Assembly: GCA_009602725.1 (NCBI GenBank)
Contig: WELB01000177.1
Span: 198,433 to 247,325, forward strand
Length of the DNA: 48,893 nucleotides
Direction: 5' to 3'
Source: Spirogloea muscicola
Taxonomy: Eukaryota > Streptophyta > Zygnematophyceae > Spirogloeales > Spirogloeaceae
Both the position numbers and the translations under genes were made by a program. The notes below the pieces were generated by a model. That model saw only the letters and a list, made by a program, of their open reading frames with translations, ran no database searches and had not been told where the DNA came from. Shown here in pieces: positions 12,041 to 24,900 of the stretch. Numbering within the stretch: the stretch's first letter is position 1; every line of letters begins with the position of its first letter.

Positions 12041-12824
12041 ACAAGTGAACCAAGCGCATGTGGTACTGTGGTGATTATGGGGCATGATGTCCTGTGAGTA
12101 ACCTCATGCGAGTCACAGACTGGTCTGCCATTTTCATCACCAAAACGACCCGTTTGCTGTAAATTTTCCCAAGATCCATCAGTGCATAATACACAGACAG
12201 AAAGAGCAGGGCTTGCAGTCCAAGATCGCACATCACTTGTCTTGAATAGACCTCTGATGCAGCAGAGCCTCTTCCGAATTTCAGCTTGAAAGAGGCCATA
12301 TGGTCCTTGTGTACAAGGTATTGCAGCTGTACTTTGCTGATTAGTAGCACATGCCACAGTGTGACAATGAAAGAATGGGGAGAGCACAAATATAGCAGCA
12401 GCATTTGACCTACCAAAACTGAGGTTGCAGGATGACGTCTCCAAAAATGGGTTCCATGTGTCAGCTTACTGGTTCGTGATGACAGGAGTCAGTGCTCCAA
12501 TGTCAGTGTTTGTTGCAGGTATGTGATGCAGAACTTTCTGAAGATAAAGCTCTGCTCATGCCAGCTGCATCATCTGCCTTTGTCTTGTCCTGGAGGTGAT
12601 GTGCGGTCAAGGATGCTTCTATGGCCTCCATGAGCATCTGCACAGACCAGAATTGGTGTTTCAGAATAATCACACAGAGTATCTAGCTGCCAAGGTCTTC
12701 CCATGAGAAGACTTTAGGATTACCTGCTTATGTGGCCTGCAATGGAGTGCAGACTCAGCATATATTCGTGGGCATGCAAAGCATTGTTAATACAAGTATT
12801 TTCAAACACCAGTAAGCTAAAAAT
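12041..12824. other. Convergent 3' intergenic region
   Basis: Lies between the stop codons of the transporter (plus) and the hydrolase (minus). A minus-strand frame of 113 codons (12075-12416) shows no recognisable domain. I see only presumptive 3' UTRs. Confidence 0.5.
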
Positions 12825-15800
12825 CTAAGCTTTCAAGTCCATTTCGCACAGAGACATTGGCAAAGCAGTCCACTCATGTGGATGTACCCTTTCTTCTTCC
12901 TCGGCATCTGAAGGCTGGAGGCCAAGTGTGCCATTACTATCATCCTGCACTCACAAATGAAGGCATAGAACAGAGACCTCAGAAGGCAGACTATGAAGGA
13001 TAATAATATCCAATGTTGTCATATTCCATCATAACCTTACAGATGCCAGAGTGACAAGTCCAGCGCTCACTTTATTAAGGTATGCAGTCGAAATTAGAAG
13101 TGTACCTGCATGGACCAACGTGCTGATGCTAGACTGAGACCTTCAGGACTGAGTAGCTCTTTGATGTCTTCTTCATCCTCCTCTTTGTGTTCCCCACCTG
13201 CCGTCGGAACCTGTCATGCCGAACCTCAAGTAAGAGAGAGAGAAGACGCTTCCAGGAGCTGGCAGTGGCTGTGAGTAAGAAAGCATGCTGGAGCTTTGAC
13301 CAGCATGGCAACAGAGCATAAAGAGAGGCCAGCTACCAGCTTCATGCAAGTCTTCCAAAAGATTCCACAATAACCAAGATATCAGCTTCATTGCCAATGA
13401 CCTTGATAGCGAGTCAGCTTCGAATTATTACCAAAGTCTGCGTCATGCGCCACCTCTGTCTACTTGCAGAAAGGGTAGCCTCCGGAGCTTCTTGAGATCC
13501 TCCCAATTCTGGTTGCCTACATGCTGCTCATGTGAAAGCACATGCTCACCAACCCATGCTGTCAATTTCAATTGTCAAGCTCTGACTTTAAATGACACCC
13601 GCCACTATTGCTGACTGATCAGCAGTACTGAAGTCCACAAGAGCAGTTCTTACGTACCAGCAGGCGAGCATTACCTGGGCTTTCATTGGTTGCAGAAGTA
13701 TCTGCGGAAGCTGCGCTGCAGTCCTCCCCAGCCCTCTCCATGGCCGTAAGTACTTCATACACAGTGGCCTGCAACACCCAGCTACCAGACACTCAGCAAG
13801 AGCAACGCACAATCTCATGAGCTTATAGACCAGAGTTGCTAACTCACACCAAGATCTTCCCAGGGCACTTTGAATAAGCTCTGTGGACATACACTGAACG
13901 GTGCACACATATTCTTGATCTTTATGCACAACTTTTGTAGCAGAGACCAACCTGGGCCTAATGTTACGTGCTCTGCAGCTCTCAAAGTAGGGGTGAAGTG
14001 GTGAAGTTTGATAGGGCATCAAGGAGGACATGGTAGTCTACCTGATCAAGCTCATCCTCAAAGTCAAAAGAATGATCGTCCGTATCATCGACTACTCCAG
14101 GAGCGGGAGGAGGGCAAAGCACATTGTGGAAAAAGATGGCAATAGAGTCGTAATAAAATGACGGTCTGACAGAGTTGTGATCGCCTTCGAATTTGATCAG
14201 GTTTTTGTCTCCCTGGCCAGAAAATGTTGATCCCGACTCACTTGAGAGCAGCAGTGTGACAAGCTATGCAGGGCTCTCCCTTGCAGACGAAGCATACTTC
14301 ATCGTGTCACTTCAGACAATATATAGCTCACACTATGGGATACACACGCGGCCCAGCTGCTCTCGATGCATAATACAACCACAAACCAGTGGGCATAGCA
14401 TCGTACCGCATAAACAGCACATATGTCATCTGAATGGTGGGGCAGGATGAAGTCGTCATCCTCTGCATGTCCGAATAGAGCTGGCACGAAGCACTTACTT
14501 GCAGCCTGAAAAAGAATGACTCATTCATTAGGATCCAAGCACTGCTTTAGGACACCATCAGCGATTGAAGTCCAATCGAAACAAATAGACTATGCATGAT
14601 GATATGCCTGCTCACAAGGCTTTACCAAGACTCACTGCAATGGCGTCCAATGCTGTGATGTCAAAATGCGCCTTCTTTTTGATGATGCTCCTCATGTACT
14701 GGACTGCCATTTTAACCTGTTATAGTGCATGTCCTGTCAGTGGAGTACTTGGAGTATGTGCCCACTGACTCTCTCTAGCAATTTTCACAACAGCAAACAT
14801 CAATGCCAACTAGCAATCAGAATTGTACGGCAACAGGCACCAGTGCTTTGAAAGCTACTGATTCATACCGTGAATTTTGGCAGGGGAATTTTGTAAAGGT
14901 CCACGAGCTCCAGCATAAGCCCTGACAATCTTGAGAAGGGGCTATCCATAACCACACCTGCTACTGTTGGATCCGTAGCCACATACAGGAGACTGCCAGA
15001 AGGCAAGCTTATCATTCAGCGACTACAAAACTCTAAAAGGAAGACCTAACGCCTAAACACACTAATGCAAGCCGATAATCCTTTCTAGTCCTGGAGCTGA
15101 TTTGGCTTTGTAGAAGCTGTACCTGGTGACAGCCCCCATGGATCTCCCCCACAAGCCAATCAGTGAAGTACGGCCTTCCTCACGGAGGTGTTTGATGACG
15201 GTGGCCAAATCTTCCATCTGTCACATACTCATCTGCAAGGTATCAATGATACATATCATGGGCGTCGTTGTCTGTCTGCCTGGCTCCCTCCTCCCACATT
15301 ATTCCTTGATCTGTCGCTTCCTCTTCCCTCTCCTTGCCTCCTCACGTACTTGTTTGTACATTTCCTTGCTTTCAACTTCCCACTTTTCCAAGAGAGTTGT
15401 CCAAAGAGGTGCTGATTCTGGTGCATGATCTTGTCAAATAAAGGAAGGGCTGCAGTAGACGCTAGCAGGATGCAGCCTCTGATTCAAGCTCACCTCAAAG
15501 CATCCAAGACTGACATATTCACCATCAGATAGGCCACTGCCAGCAAAGTCCAAGGCCAACACAGTGATGTTCGAAGGCAATAGGATAATGGCTGCCTCAT
15601 TTGCATCAGCTCGACATCCACTGACATCAACAAAGTCCAACAGGTGGTAGATAAGCAGGCTATGACCACTGTCCAATAGGCAGTGATGATTGTCAGCCAA
15701 GACATTAAACATGTTTGACATAGATACTCTAGGGCTTGCTAGTCATCCAACTTTTGCTCACCGGTTTAAAGATATGAGCATCACCTGTTTCCATGGCAGT

Positions 15801-16535
15801 ATATGACGCATGGGAGGAGGCTATCTCCAGATGTAGAAACTGGACTATAGTGGCTGCACTTCAGTGTGTGACCCCTATCATTCTTGAGCTGGACATGCAA
15901 TAAGTAAGAGGTCAGCAGCAATACTTGGCACCCTTCTATATTCTGGCTTGAACGATTTCTGTCACTGGTGCTGCAAAGAACTCCAAGCAGCACAGGGAGA
16001 TACGAAGATGCTGGTTGCCTTCAGCGCCTGATCGCGCCTGCTCGTGTGTCTGAGTCCCAACCTCTAAGTCCAACCCCAAGGTGGTGATTCGATGTAGGAG
16101 CAAGCCAGCCCCCGTCAGCTCTGCATGTGCTAGGGTTGCACATATCTAAGAAAGAGCCTGTGAACAGCAGCACTTGCTGCTAACACTAGCAAGACCCAGT
16201 ACCTTCATATCAGATAGCACAATGGGCAAGTTCCAAGCAGAGACTGTACCTCAAAATCAAGCCGCTGATATCGGCGGCCTTTGATGCTGAAGCGTGGCCC
16301 GAGAAGATCCACAGCAGGGTCATACCCCGCCCTGCACCAATCAGAGGGGTTTCGTTTAAACTCTCGCATGACACTCAAATCATGACCTCGTTGCCACTAG
16401 ACATGCATGGCAGGAAGAATTCGGAGGAGACGCAAATCAGAGTTCCGCCGTTATTGACTGATGAGAGCCCCTCCACTCGCGTTGGGAAGGGCACCTTGGC
16501 GGCCGGATCACGAAGCTGACCAACGTGTCCATCAT
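12825..16535 (-). CDS. Alpha/beta hydrolase, serine aminopeptidase S33-type, plant-like
   Basis: Twelve exons assemble in phase (16495-16535, 16250-16331, 15785-15888, 15494-15620, 15123-15217, 14869-14992, 14636-14716, 14407-14505, 14042-14212, then about 13675-13735, 13106-13197, 12825-12944). The start MMDTLVSFVIRPPRAGYDP is the typical opening of the plant family. The lid/oxyanion part reads LPCVIYCHGNSGCRADANEA. The nucleophile elbow is GLWGRSMGAVTS (Ser near 15140), the acid is in FGHAEDDDF and the His in KFEGDHNS, giving a complete Ser-Asp-His triad. The acidic tail (GEHKEEDEEDIKELL, DAEEEE) is separate from the fold. Relatives are annotated as esterase/lipase/thioesterase-like but their substrate is generally unproven. 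The exon boundary near 13735 is the least certain. Next to WDR26, same strand, with a 1.4-kb gap. Confidence 0.9.
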
Positions 16536-17045
16536 GGCTGCTTTACACTGGCTTGTCTAGTAGTCACGTGTCTCGTTGAAGAATCTGTTGTGGTTTCGGT
16601 TGGCCTATAGGGAGGTCGTCAAATAGCCCTCGGCTCATCGGCTTGCACTAGAGGGCTGGCAAGCAGCCGAATGCTGTCACCGAGCACCGGTCCTTGCGTC
16701 ACCTCTGGAGCTCCACACCCGCAGCGAGCCCAAGGGGGAACCGCGCGGTCGCCGGCGCGAGGCGGTGCAACCATGGCGCGGAGGCGGCGGCGAGCCGCGG
16801 GCGCAGAGAGGTGCGGCACGGCGCCAGGCGCGTCGGGGTCGAGGCGGCGGTAAGAGGCTGGTGGGGCGGGTCGGCCGCCAGTCGAGGGCAGACGGAGCGA
16901 AGATGCCGTGACTGCTGACTTTGGTCACACAGTCGCTGTCGTCTCGCGCCAGACGGCACCGGCCACCATGTCACGGCTCGCCGGGAGCAGCCCCACCTCA
17001 TGTGGTTACTGAGCGCGCCCATCTGCAGTGAGTAATGTACGTCGT
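16536..17045. other. Hydrolase upstream region with GC-rich island
   Basis: Contains the presumptive promoter of the minus-strand hydrolase. Positions 16700-16930 are strongly GC-rich with short arginine/alanine frames on both strands and no recognisable protein. Similar GC-rich DNA abuts a repeat copy at 21.85-22.0 kb, so this part may belong to the dispersed repeat. Confidence 0.4.
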
Positions 17046-17355
17046 TAGATGTGCTTGCCGATGTATTCGACCACTTTGGCCTACCGTTATTCCAATATAC
17101 GCAAGTTTCCTTCACCTGGCCCCGGCACAACTACCCATGTCGCCTCTTGCTTGCCTTTGTACTTGGCCGCACAGGCCGTCCATCACTTGATACACTCTTT
17201 TCTCTCGCCGGGGGGCGGCCTTCCCCTCTGTTCAATGCACTCGACTCTGCCTGAACAATGTGTTGGCTTGGATTGGTCTCTCTTTCATTCCATGCGCCCC
17301 GCGCGCCTTCTCTCAATGTATTTGTGGGCTGGCCTTTCACAGCCACTGCCAAGAT
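17046..17355 (+). repeat. Dispersed repeat copy A (end module)
   Basis: Carries three segments that recur elsewhere: a left part with tgtgcttgccgatgtattcg (compare the reverse strand at 22390-22450), a middle part with tgtacttggccgcacaggcc (compare 37790-37825 and, reversed, 24265-24300), and a right part with ctgcctgaacaatgtgttgg, then tttcattccatgcgccccgc and gcgcgccttctctc (compare 22720-22785, 26585-26630, 37350-37400 and reversed 21999-22030, 22196-22225, 25365-25425, 35465-35540). Divergence between copies is moderate. No protein is encoded. Probably a non-autonomous transposable element, class unknown. Confidence 0.7.
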
Positions 17356-17948
17356 ATTTCTAACCCGTCTGCCAAGCTGTCTAAGTTACAGGTAGTGACG
17401 GCAAAAGAATAGCCTACATAGCTAGAATATTAATGACAGCCCATGTGCCCTGCAGGAATAGCAACTTGCGAGTCCTTGTACAGTGAGCGAACAAATCAAA
17501 TTGTACAGCAATTTCGCGGGCTTGCTTTTGCAAGCTTGGTTCAGCACAGCTTGGTTCAGCACATGGCACATTCACAAACATGACACTTGGCTGTTGCATG
17601 CTTTAGCAATTAAGGAATGAGACTGAAGCAAATCATTGTCCTGTCAACTTATTGAAGACATGACGGGAAGACTGTCCATTGGCTGAATCCAAAGCTAGCT
17701 TGGCAAATGGATGGTCAACAGGGAGACCGTAGAAAAAATCTGACAACTGCAGTACTTGAGATTGGAGCCTACAGGCTGGCAGCACCCTCGTGTAGGAGAT
17801 CCACGTTGTGGGGTGAAGGCCATTGCAGTCAAGGCTAAGCAACCCCCAGCTAGGCGGGTCAGTAATGTTCTATTTAAGCTGACCTCCCATGGGAGGGCGG
17901 CCAATCAGAGAATGGATTGAGGTGGTCATACAGATCATCATGCGCTTG
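17356..17948. other. 3' flank of WDR26-like gene
   Basis: About 590 bases between the repeat copy and the WDR26-like stop codon. Contains a tandem duplication of cttggttcagcaca (around 17534-17560). No gene seen; presumptive 3' UTR of the minus-strand gene. Confidence 0.4.
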
Positions 17949-20892
17949 TCACATTCGGGCACTCCCATTAGCAAGATGACCGTTGCTATAGCTATCTCCT
18001 CGGGCTTGCTTCTTGGCAAGGCCCCACAACCGAATGGTGTGGTCATCGCTTGCAGAAGCGAACATGTGAGGATTGGCAGGATTCCAGCTAACAGCATTGA
18101 CAGTTCCAGAATGACCAGCAAGTACCTCAAGTAACTCCTCAGTCTCTCGGTGCCAAATGTATATCTGCAACAAGACGACAGATTCTCGACAATGAGACAC
18201 CCACAGGCTTTCACTACCATGCATTGTCACAGAGAAGGCAAATGTATGCTTGCTCACTGCACTGTGCTAAGAGTTCAGCAATTCCACCATATGGCGTATA
18301 GGTCTTGGGAAATCCACGAGAGTAATGAGATCGATGAGAATCATCTGTATGACCCAAGATCCATGCCCCACATACAAGGCCCACACAAGAACGAGAGATA
18401 AACCTGAGAGTCCTCGCTGCCGCTGACAATGAATGCCTGGTTGCTACCCCCAAAGCACGACCGAATAACAAATCGGCCTTGCTTCTGTCCCCTGTATTTG
18501 CAAGTAGGCAAGTCTGGATGCTTTTTCCGACCCAAGTCCCACAAGTGTATCTCTTGGCTTGACAAATTGACCAGGATGTATCGCCCATCACTTGACATGC
18601 ACAGAGATGTGATTGACTGCACAATCATTTCAAGGGGAAGAGATTAAGCATGCTAGGATGACATCAGCACGACAGCCACAGCGTATTCGCTGATCACATC
18701 CAGAGACTCCATGTAATGAGATCTTAAGCAAGCTTTACCTTCTCCTCTTCAATTGTCCTGTCAGTCTTGTCCTCAAAATTGTGGATGCGGATCTCCTTCT
18801 CGCTGCATATGCTGACCATGTGTTTTCCATCCTCACTTATTGCCAGGTCGTTGATTCTTGGCATTCGTGGGCCCCTCCAGCTCTCGATCTCATTGCCAGC
18901 AGTGTCCCACATGAACATACACTGCACATGTTGCAACCACCTCGTTTGATGCGTCGGTGTTCATCGTCAGCCCTTGTACACAGCAAGATTTCACCACAAC
19001 GTGGTCTGTGGAGCTGAGGAGACCAGATCTAGCTCGTACCCTGTCCAGTCCTCCTGAGACAAAGCGGCCCCCATCTGGACACCACGCACAGGCTGTGACC
19101 GCTTGTGTGTGCTTCTCATATGTATGTTTGCAAGTGCCGGTTGCCGTGTCCCAGAGCTTGACCAACTCATCATTGCCGCAGGTCAATAGAAGGCTGTCAT
19201 CAGGGCTCCAAGCAACGAATGACAGGGGCTTGGTATGGCCTTGCAATCGATGTTGCACAAGGACAACATCCTCACACTCAATCTGCCACACACAGCAGCA
19301 GTGGCAGCAAGCAGATTAGCCTTCTAGCGTGTCAGTAGTAAACTTCATGGTTCCTCCCTAGTGACTGCAACTCTGCTGAATACTCCTCCTTGTACATTGA
19401 GAGGCTTGGAGAGACACCTGACCCTTTGGCTTTGCCGTGCCATGTGAGCTTGAAGCACCAGAGCAAAGACATGCTTCCACATCATGTGAAAAAGCATGGG
19501 ACAGACCCCTACTTACCTCCCATATGATCACTGACTGATCTTTCGAAGCAGATGCCAGGCGCTTGCCATCATGGGAGAATTGAAGATACCACACTTCATC
19601 TGTATGAGCATCTAGAACCTATTCAATTCCAACAGGACACTTAAATCAGCTAGAGGCTAGGTCATGATCATGACACTTTGCAGCCGTATAGCATCTTTCA
19701 CAAGCAAGCACCAGCAACTGCATCTTCTGGAAAAACTTACAAGAGAAGTTCGGGAAGGTATCTCATCTCTTCCGCACTTATGATCGGCAAACAATGAAAA
19801 GGCCTCTTCGAAGGTGTTGTGCAGCTCACAATGCTCTCGTTGAGCTTGCAGTGCCTGCTCCACAAGCTTTTCCAGGCGCCTTTCAGGTATCAAAATTGAA
19901 GGTGGTATGAGTGCCTGAAGATTCACTAGAAGCCGAAACCGACTCTTCACAGCTGAGCCAGTCCAGTGAACTGTTTTCATTAGGTCCTCCGGTGTAGTGC
20001 ACATCACACAGGTGGCCAGCTGCAGCAAGCACTCCATGAGCAGCAAATATGAGCAGTGAGCTTTAGCTCAAGATTCCTTGTGAGGGTTTATTTCCTCTCC
20101 TCAAGCAGACCGAAACCATGAAAGCCTTCATAATATGAGCCTGACTGAAGTTGACATGGGTGTTGCACAATCTCTTGATGGGCATACAGAGTGATCCAAA
20201 CGTAAGCTAGAGAAAGTAGAGGTTACAACAAATCTGCAATGAGAATCTCGTTTTTGAGTCTGAAGTGCAATCCATGTCAAATGCACTCTTAAGCAGAAAC
20301 AAATGCTTGACGGCATTCCCTTGAAGACTAGCGCCCAAGAGGAGAAAAGTGCATGAGAGCCAACCAGATGCAATTGGTTGGTATTGATGCCAAGCGGTGC
20401 GAGACTACCCCGTAGCACTTGCAACGCCTGCAGAGTGGAACCATCCTCCAAGAGTTCTAAGAATCGCTGCTGTAGTATCAAAAACTGTGCTTGCTTGTGA
20501 TCTTCCTCCTCCAAGCGCATCCGTGCAAGTAGCTGGACACAGCTGTCCCATCTTTCACCACCAAAGAAAGTCGTACAGTAGCTGGTCAGCAAACGAGAAG
20601 TAAGAGCACCACTTTTTGAATGCACCAGTCTAAGATTGGGACAGACCAAAGGCGTGGAGAATACAATCAAGTCAAGCATTGCTCACCTTCCTTCAAGAAT
20701 GCCATTACGAAATGCTGTCACAGCTCTTGATTGTAAAGGAATGCCAGACTCTTCTTCCAACTTAGTGGCAGCGTCGTGATAACCAAGCGAGTAAAGCGCT
20801 TGTGTGAGCAAGCGTACAAATTCCTGTGTTCGTATTTGGCCCTTGGAGCCAATTCTTTCCCTGGACAAGGATCGAGCCATTATGTCCATCAT
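17949..20892 (-). CDS. WDR26: WDR26/GID7-like LisH-CTLH-WD40 protein
   Basis: A scaffold or substrate-receptor subunit of the GID/CTLH ubiquitin ligase family. The N-terminal exon (20687-20892) encodes a LisH motif, EFVRLLTQALYSLGYHDAA, then LEEESGIPLQSRAVTAFRNG. Exon 2 (20365-20551) is the CTLH helix pair (WDSCVQLLARM...FLELLEDG). Exon 3 (19741-20019) continues CTLH-CRA (LATCVMCTTPEDLMKTVHW). WD40 repeats follow: DEVWYLQFSHDGKRLASASK (19517-19618), PLSFVAWSPDDSLLLTCGND...VKLWDTATGTCKHTYEKH, RINDLAISEDGKHMVSICSE, SITSLCMSSDGRYILVNLSS, and a final AVSWNPANPHMFASASDDHT...RLWG. The stop is at 17949-17951. At least six blades are visible, and a repeat may be formed by exons at 18390-18500. The start at 20892 is the first of two adjacent ATGs. 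Order and motifs match animal WDR26 and plant orthologues; orthology is strong, complex membership is inferred. Confidence 0.93.
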
Positions 20893-21985
20893 GTATGAGC
20901 GCTTCTGTCATATCCACGCATACTGACCAAAGCAGCACAACCAGCTACTTCCCAGCCACATACTTTCCAGAGGTGATCATGGGCATATCTGATTGACATC
21001 TCGCCGCCGAAGCAACTGGACATGAACTGCTAAGTCCAATTCATACTGCACAATGGATACACCAAGATTTGTGGCAAGATGGAAGGAGCTAAGAAGACTG
21101 ACTTTTCAAGTGAAGCAGCGGACGAGCTACTAGCTTTCCCTGCCATGGTGCTGTCAGCAGCGCCAAACGACAACTTGGCAATTGTACTCGGCACAGTGTG
21201 TGCACCCAGTTGTGACCCTGCTCCGCGCCAGTTGGTCAGGGATTCTTCGGTCGTCTCTCGACTGTCATTGGCAGGCAAGAAACCTTTGTCAGCCTGGAGA
21301 GCTTCAAGTCATGTAAGCATGGAACCCTGGCGAAATCCGTTGTAGTCATTGTAAGCATTGCTCAGATTATGCACAGGGGCTTGAGCCTGTGGGCGCCACT
21401 ACGTACGCCACTACGTACGCCATGGACACAAGAGCCAATTACGAATCTCCAACTCATGTCAATTATCTCCTGCACAAGAAGCGAGAATGACTGACGGGAT
21501 GGCCAACTGGACAATGAGTACAACGAAAGGCTGAGGCTGACAGTCACAGGTAGAGCAGGAGAAACTGTGTGTAGGCATCTGTGATCGCGCTGCTATGCAG
21601 CTCCTTAAGAGCGAGGACTGCATAAGCTAGCAGGAGGCAATCAGCTGGTTGTACGTCCATCAGGTCCCCGGATTGTTGGGGGTCTGCCAGAAGCCCGGCC
21701 TAGGCTGTGTACCAGGCCTCGAGCCGGTGAACAGTGGCAAGTCAAGTGAGTCCGACCCCTTGGCGCACCTACAGTCGTACACCTTGGTGCGCTTGTGCGG
21801 TGGCTGGCCGTCGGCACTCTGGCCTCCCATGAACGGGCATGTGGCGGGCGCGATGGTCCGCCGGCGCCGGGCTGCTCGGCTGCGCCGGCGGCAGAGCCAG
21901 GGCTGACGCCCTCCCAGTCACCGGCCTCCTGCAGCGGGCGCCGTGGCGAGGCGCCGGGCAGCCGTGACGGCTGTGCGGCCGGGGC
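20893..21985. other. Intergenic region, one unassigned small ORF
   Basis: Upstream of the WDR26-like gene. A plus-strand ATG frame at 21079-21345 (88 codons, MEGAKKTDFSSEAADELL...) has no recognised domain and overlaps a minus-strand frame of similar length, so I do not call it a gene. A tandem pair of cactacgtacgc occurs around 21399-21422. From about 21,830 the DNA becomes very GC-rich up to an N at 22001. Confidence 0.4.
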
Positions 21986-24900
21986 GCTGGGGGCGCCGAG
22001 NTACATTGTTCAGGCAGAGTCGAGTGCAGACTAAACAATGCTACATAATACGGAGACCTAATCTAAGGTACCTAAGATGACATTAGTACGATAGAGCGAT
22101 GGAGGGCCTGAGCGGCCTGGTGCGAAGACAAGCACATCGACAGGTGTGTTGTACATCACCTCCTGCTAGGCTGACCCGCTCAGTGGCAACGAGTCAGCGA
22201 GAGAAAGGCGCGCGGTGCGCATGACATTGAAAGCCTTACTAAAGCCCTGGTAACGGAGATCAGCACGTAGAGGGTTGCCGGTGGGGGGGGGAGCGAAAGA
22301 AGCAGCTGGGTGATGGGGGCCCCGCGGGCAGGCGAGGGCGGCGTGCGGGGCCAGCGGCTGGCTGGGGGTTGCAGGCTCTGACAGGGAAATTTCGTGTATT
22401 TGAAACAATCGAAGGCCAGTATGGCCAAGTACAGAGGTAAGCACATCTTATGACGTAGCAGCTAGCATGACAGGGGGATGAGCTGCGCTTCAAGAGGAAA
22501 AAAAAAAAAAAGCTGCGCTTCGCGGCCCCCCCCCGCCTCCCCATCTCTTAATATACACGCATTTTCGCCACGGGCGCCGGGCGGGGCCCCCGGGCCTGCC
22601 GCCGATGGGGCCGACAGGTCCGCAGGCTCCTCAGTATAGCTTGTCAGATATGCATGTGCTTACTCGGGGATATTAGCGTCCCCCTTAGCCAGCTCATTAC
22701 CCAGTTAACAGGACATTTGTAAGGCTAGAATTGGCCTCCCTTTCAACTCCATGCGCACCGCGCGCCTTCTCTCTCCGCAGGGGCGCGTTCCCCCCAACCC
22801 GTCGGCCGTGCCTCAGCGGACCACACACTCGTACAGCCAGCGCGGAATATGGACCACATTGCAAGAAACAGCTCCTCCACTGTGAGGCAATGGCTTTGGC
22901 AATGGCAATGGCCGTGAGAAGCAGGCTCTTTGAAAGGGGGCGAGGGCTGTGAGAATTCAGCACAAAACGGGATGAAGGCTCCTCCAGGTCGAGAAGGTGG
23001 CTGTCAGCATCGTAAGGACGCTCTTCCAAAGGGCTCCCATTGGGAGAGCCACTCCTTCAGAGGGGGCTGTCAATGGCAAGCCCAAACGACAGGGAAGCAC
23101 AGTCCTAGGGAAGCCCATTAGACAAAGCCAGTCACTCAGCAAGACAAGTGGCTACCCAATTTAGCTACCCAGTAACTTTCTATCAACAGCCTCGAGCTGG
23201 CAGTTTTAGCAGCAGGGCGGGAGAGAAGCTCTTCCTGGAGTAGGTGGTGGCAGGATTTAAGCGTGATTCATCTGCAAGACAGGAAGAAGCTCTGGCAAGA
23301 GGGGGCAATGGTTGTCAATGGCAGGCCCAAAGGGTGGAGAACGTCTCAAGGAGGCGGATAGTGCAAACCACTTAAGAAAGCAATTGACCACTATGGATGG
23401 CTGTTCAGTACCCCTAATCATCATCCGCAATTTGGAGCAAGAGCAGCCGGAGAGGAGTTACCCGTCCAATAGCCTGACGCTGCAGCCAGGCACGGCCAGC
23501 ACGCAGATGCAAGGCATCAGCCAGGTTTTGCTGCAGCGGGATGAAAGGATGCATGAGGTACACAAGGGCCAGTGAGCCTGCGGCGTTGAGATCCGGCTGC
23601 TCCCTTTGCTGCCGTTGGGACACCATCCGTTGCGCGAGCCAAAGAGAATGCCAAGCCACCGAGCCTGTAATGGTCAGTGCCACTGGACCTTCTATTGCAA
23701 GTGAAACAAGACATCTCTTCAGTAAAACTGGCGTACTGGTGCCTTACAGCGCACGGCATCGACGACACTGTAACCCACCTTCACGGCTAAGGGGACCGGC
23801 TTGGGACGGTCGAAGGCGTCCGTGGTGCCCACATCAGCACCAAGCTGCGTGTGCCGCCAGGCGTGCAGGCAACCAGGTCAACGCGCCTGGTGTGGGGTCC
23901 GTCGCCCTGATTGCAATGGGCATGGCATACCCTTTTCTAAGGGTGTTGAATAATGGAGAAGCTCTTCTCCATCTGGGCATTGGCTGCTGACATCGAAAGC
24001 TCTTCCCAAAGAGGGCAATGGCTGTGGAAGGTCAGCCCAGAAGAAAGATGGACAAGCTTAGAGAAAGGGCCTTTCCATTTGAGGGGTGTGTAAGAGTGAA
24101 GAAGCTGGTCTCAAGGGGCGCTCTGCGGCCCCTTCGGATCATGTCCACTTATCTGGGGCTGGCCTTTCACACTCATTTGCACAGTCTGGGGAAAGTCCAA
24201 AAGCTTCCATTGTAGGGGGCGGGGAAGGAAGAGAAGAAAGCTTTTGAGAAGGAATGGAGTGTTTACTGATAGAGGGCCTGATTGGCCAAGTACACAGGCA
24301 AGCACATAAACAGATGTACTTCACCTGCTGCCAAGCTGACCCGCTATGTAAACACGAGTCAGCACGTAGAGGTGCAATGGCTGAGGTCGGCCAGCCCCAG
24401 GAAGATGTACCTCTCGAATGCGTTTACAACCCAGAAAAGCAAGAGAGCAGAAGGATGTATAAGGTCAGACGGGGCCGGAAAGCTCAAATCATAAGAAATA
24501 GCTCTATCAAAGTAGGGCGATGGGTGTTAGAGGCCAGCCCAAAAGGAAAGCACAAGGTCCAAAGGCCCGTAGGCACAAAGCATGAAACTCCTCTCCATAA
24601 CTTCTGCGAGTGGAAGCTCATCAGCGACTAGTTAACAACTTCAGATTGATTGACTAGAAGGTGGAACTGCGCCGTCTGTAAAGACCGGTAGGCAGCAGCA
24701 AGGCTCGGCCTGCCCGCAGTTGCATGGCAAGAGGGAAAGAACGTTGGAGAGAGTGGCAAGGCAGCCTTGGTGCACTTGGGCGAGCAACCCAACGACGTTA
24801 CAGCCGGGCTGCTGCTTTGCTGCCCTTGCTCAAAGAGGAGATGGCTCTTGCAAAGTAAGGCGATGGCTGTGATAGGCGCCAGCCCCAGAGAAGTGGACAA

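Noticed and set aside
15260-15420. Pyrimidine-rich tract as a regulatory element
   Set aside because: It lies inside a hydrolase intron and on the coding strand is a purine-rich stretch of ordinary intron composition.
16671-16928. Small GC-rich ORFs near 16.8 kb
   Set aside because: Arg/Ala-rich translations in several frames on both strands with no recognisable motif; likely repeat-associated DNA.
21079-21345. 88-codon plus-strand ORF upstream of WDR26
   Set aside because: No domain, no splice context, and an equally long antisense frame; not enough to call a gene.
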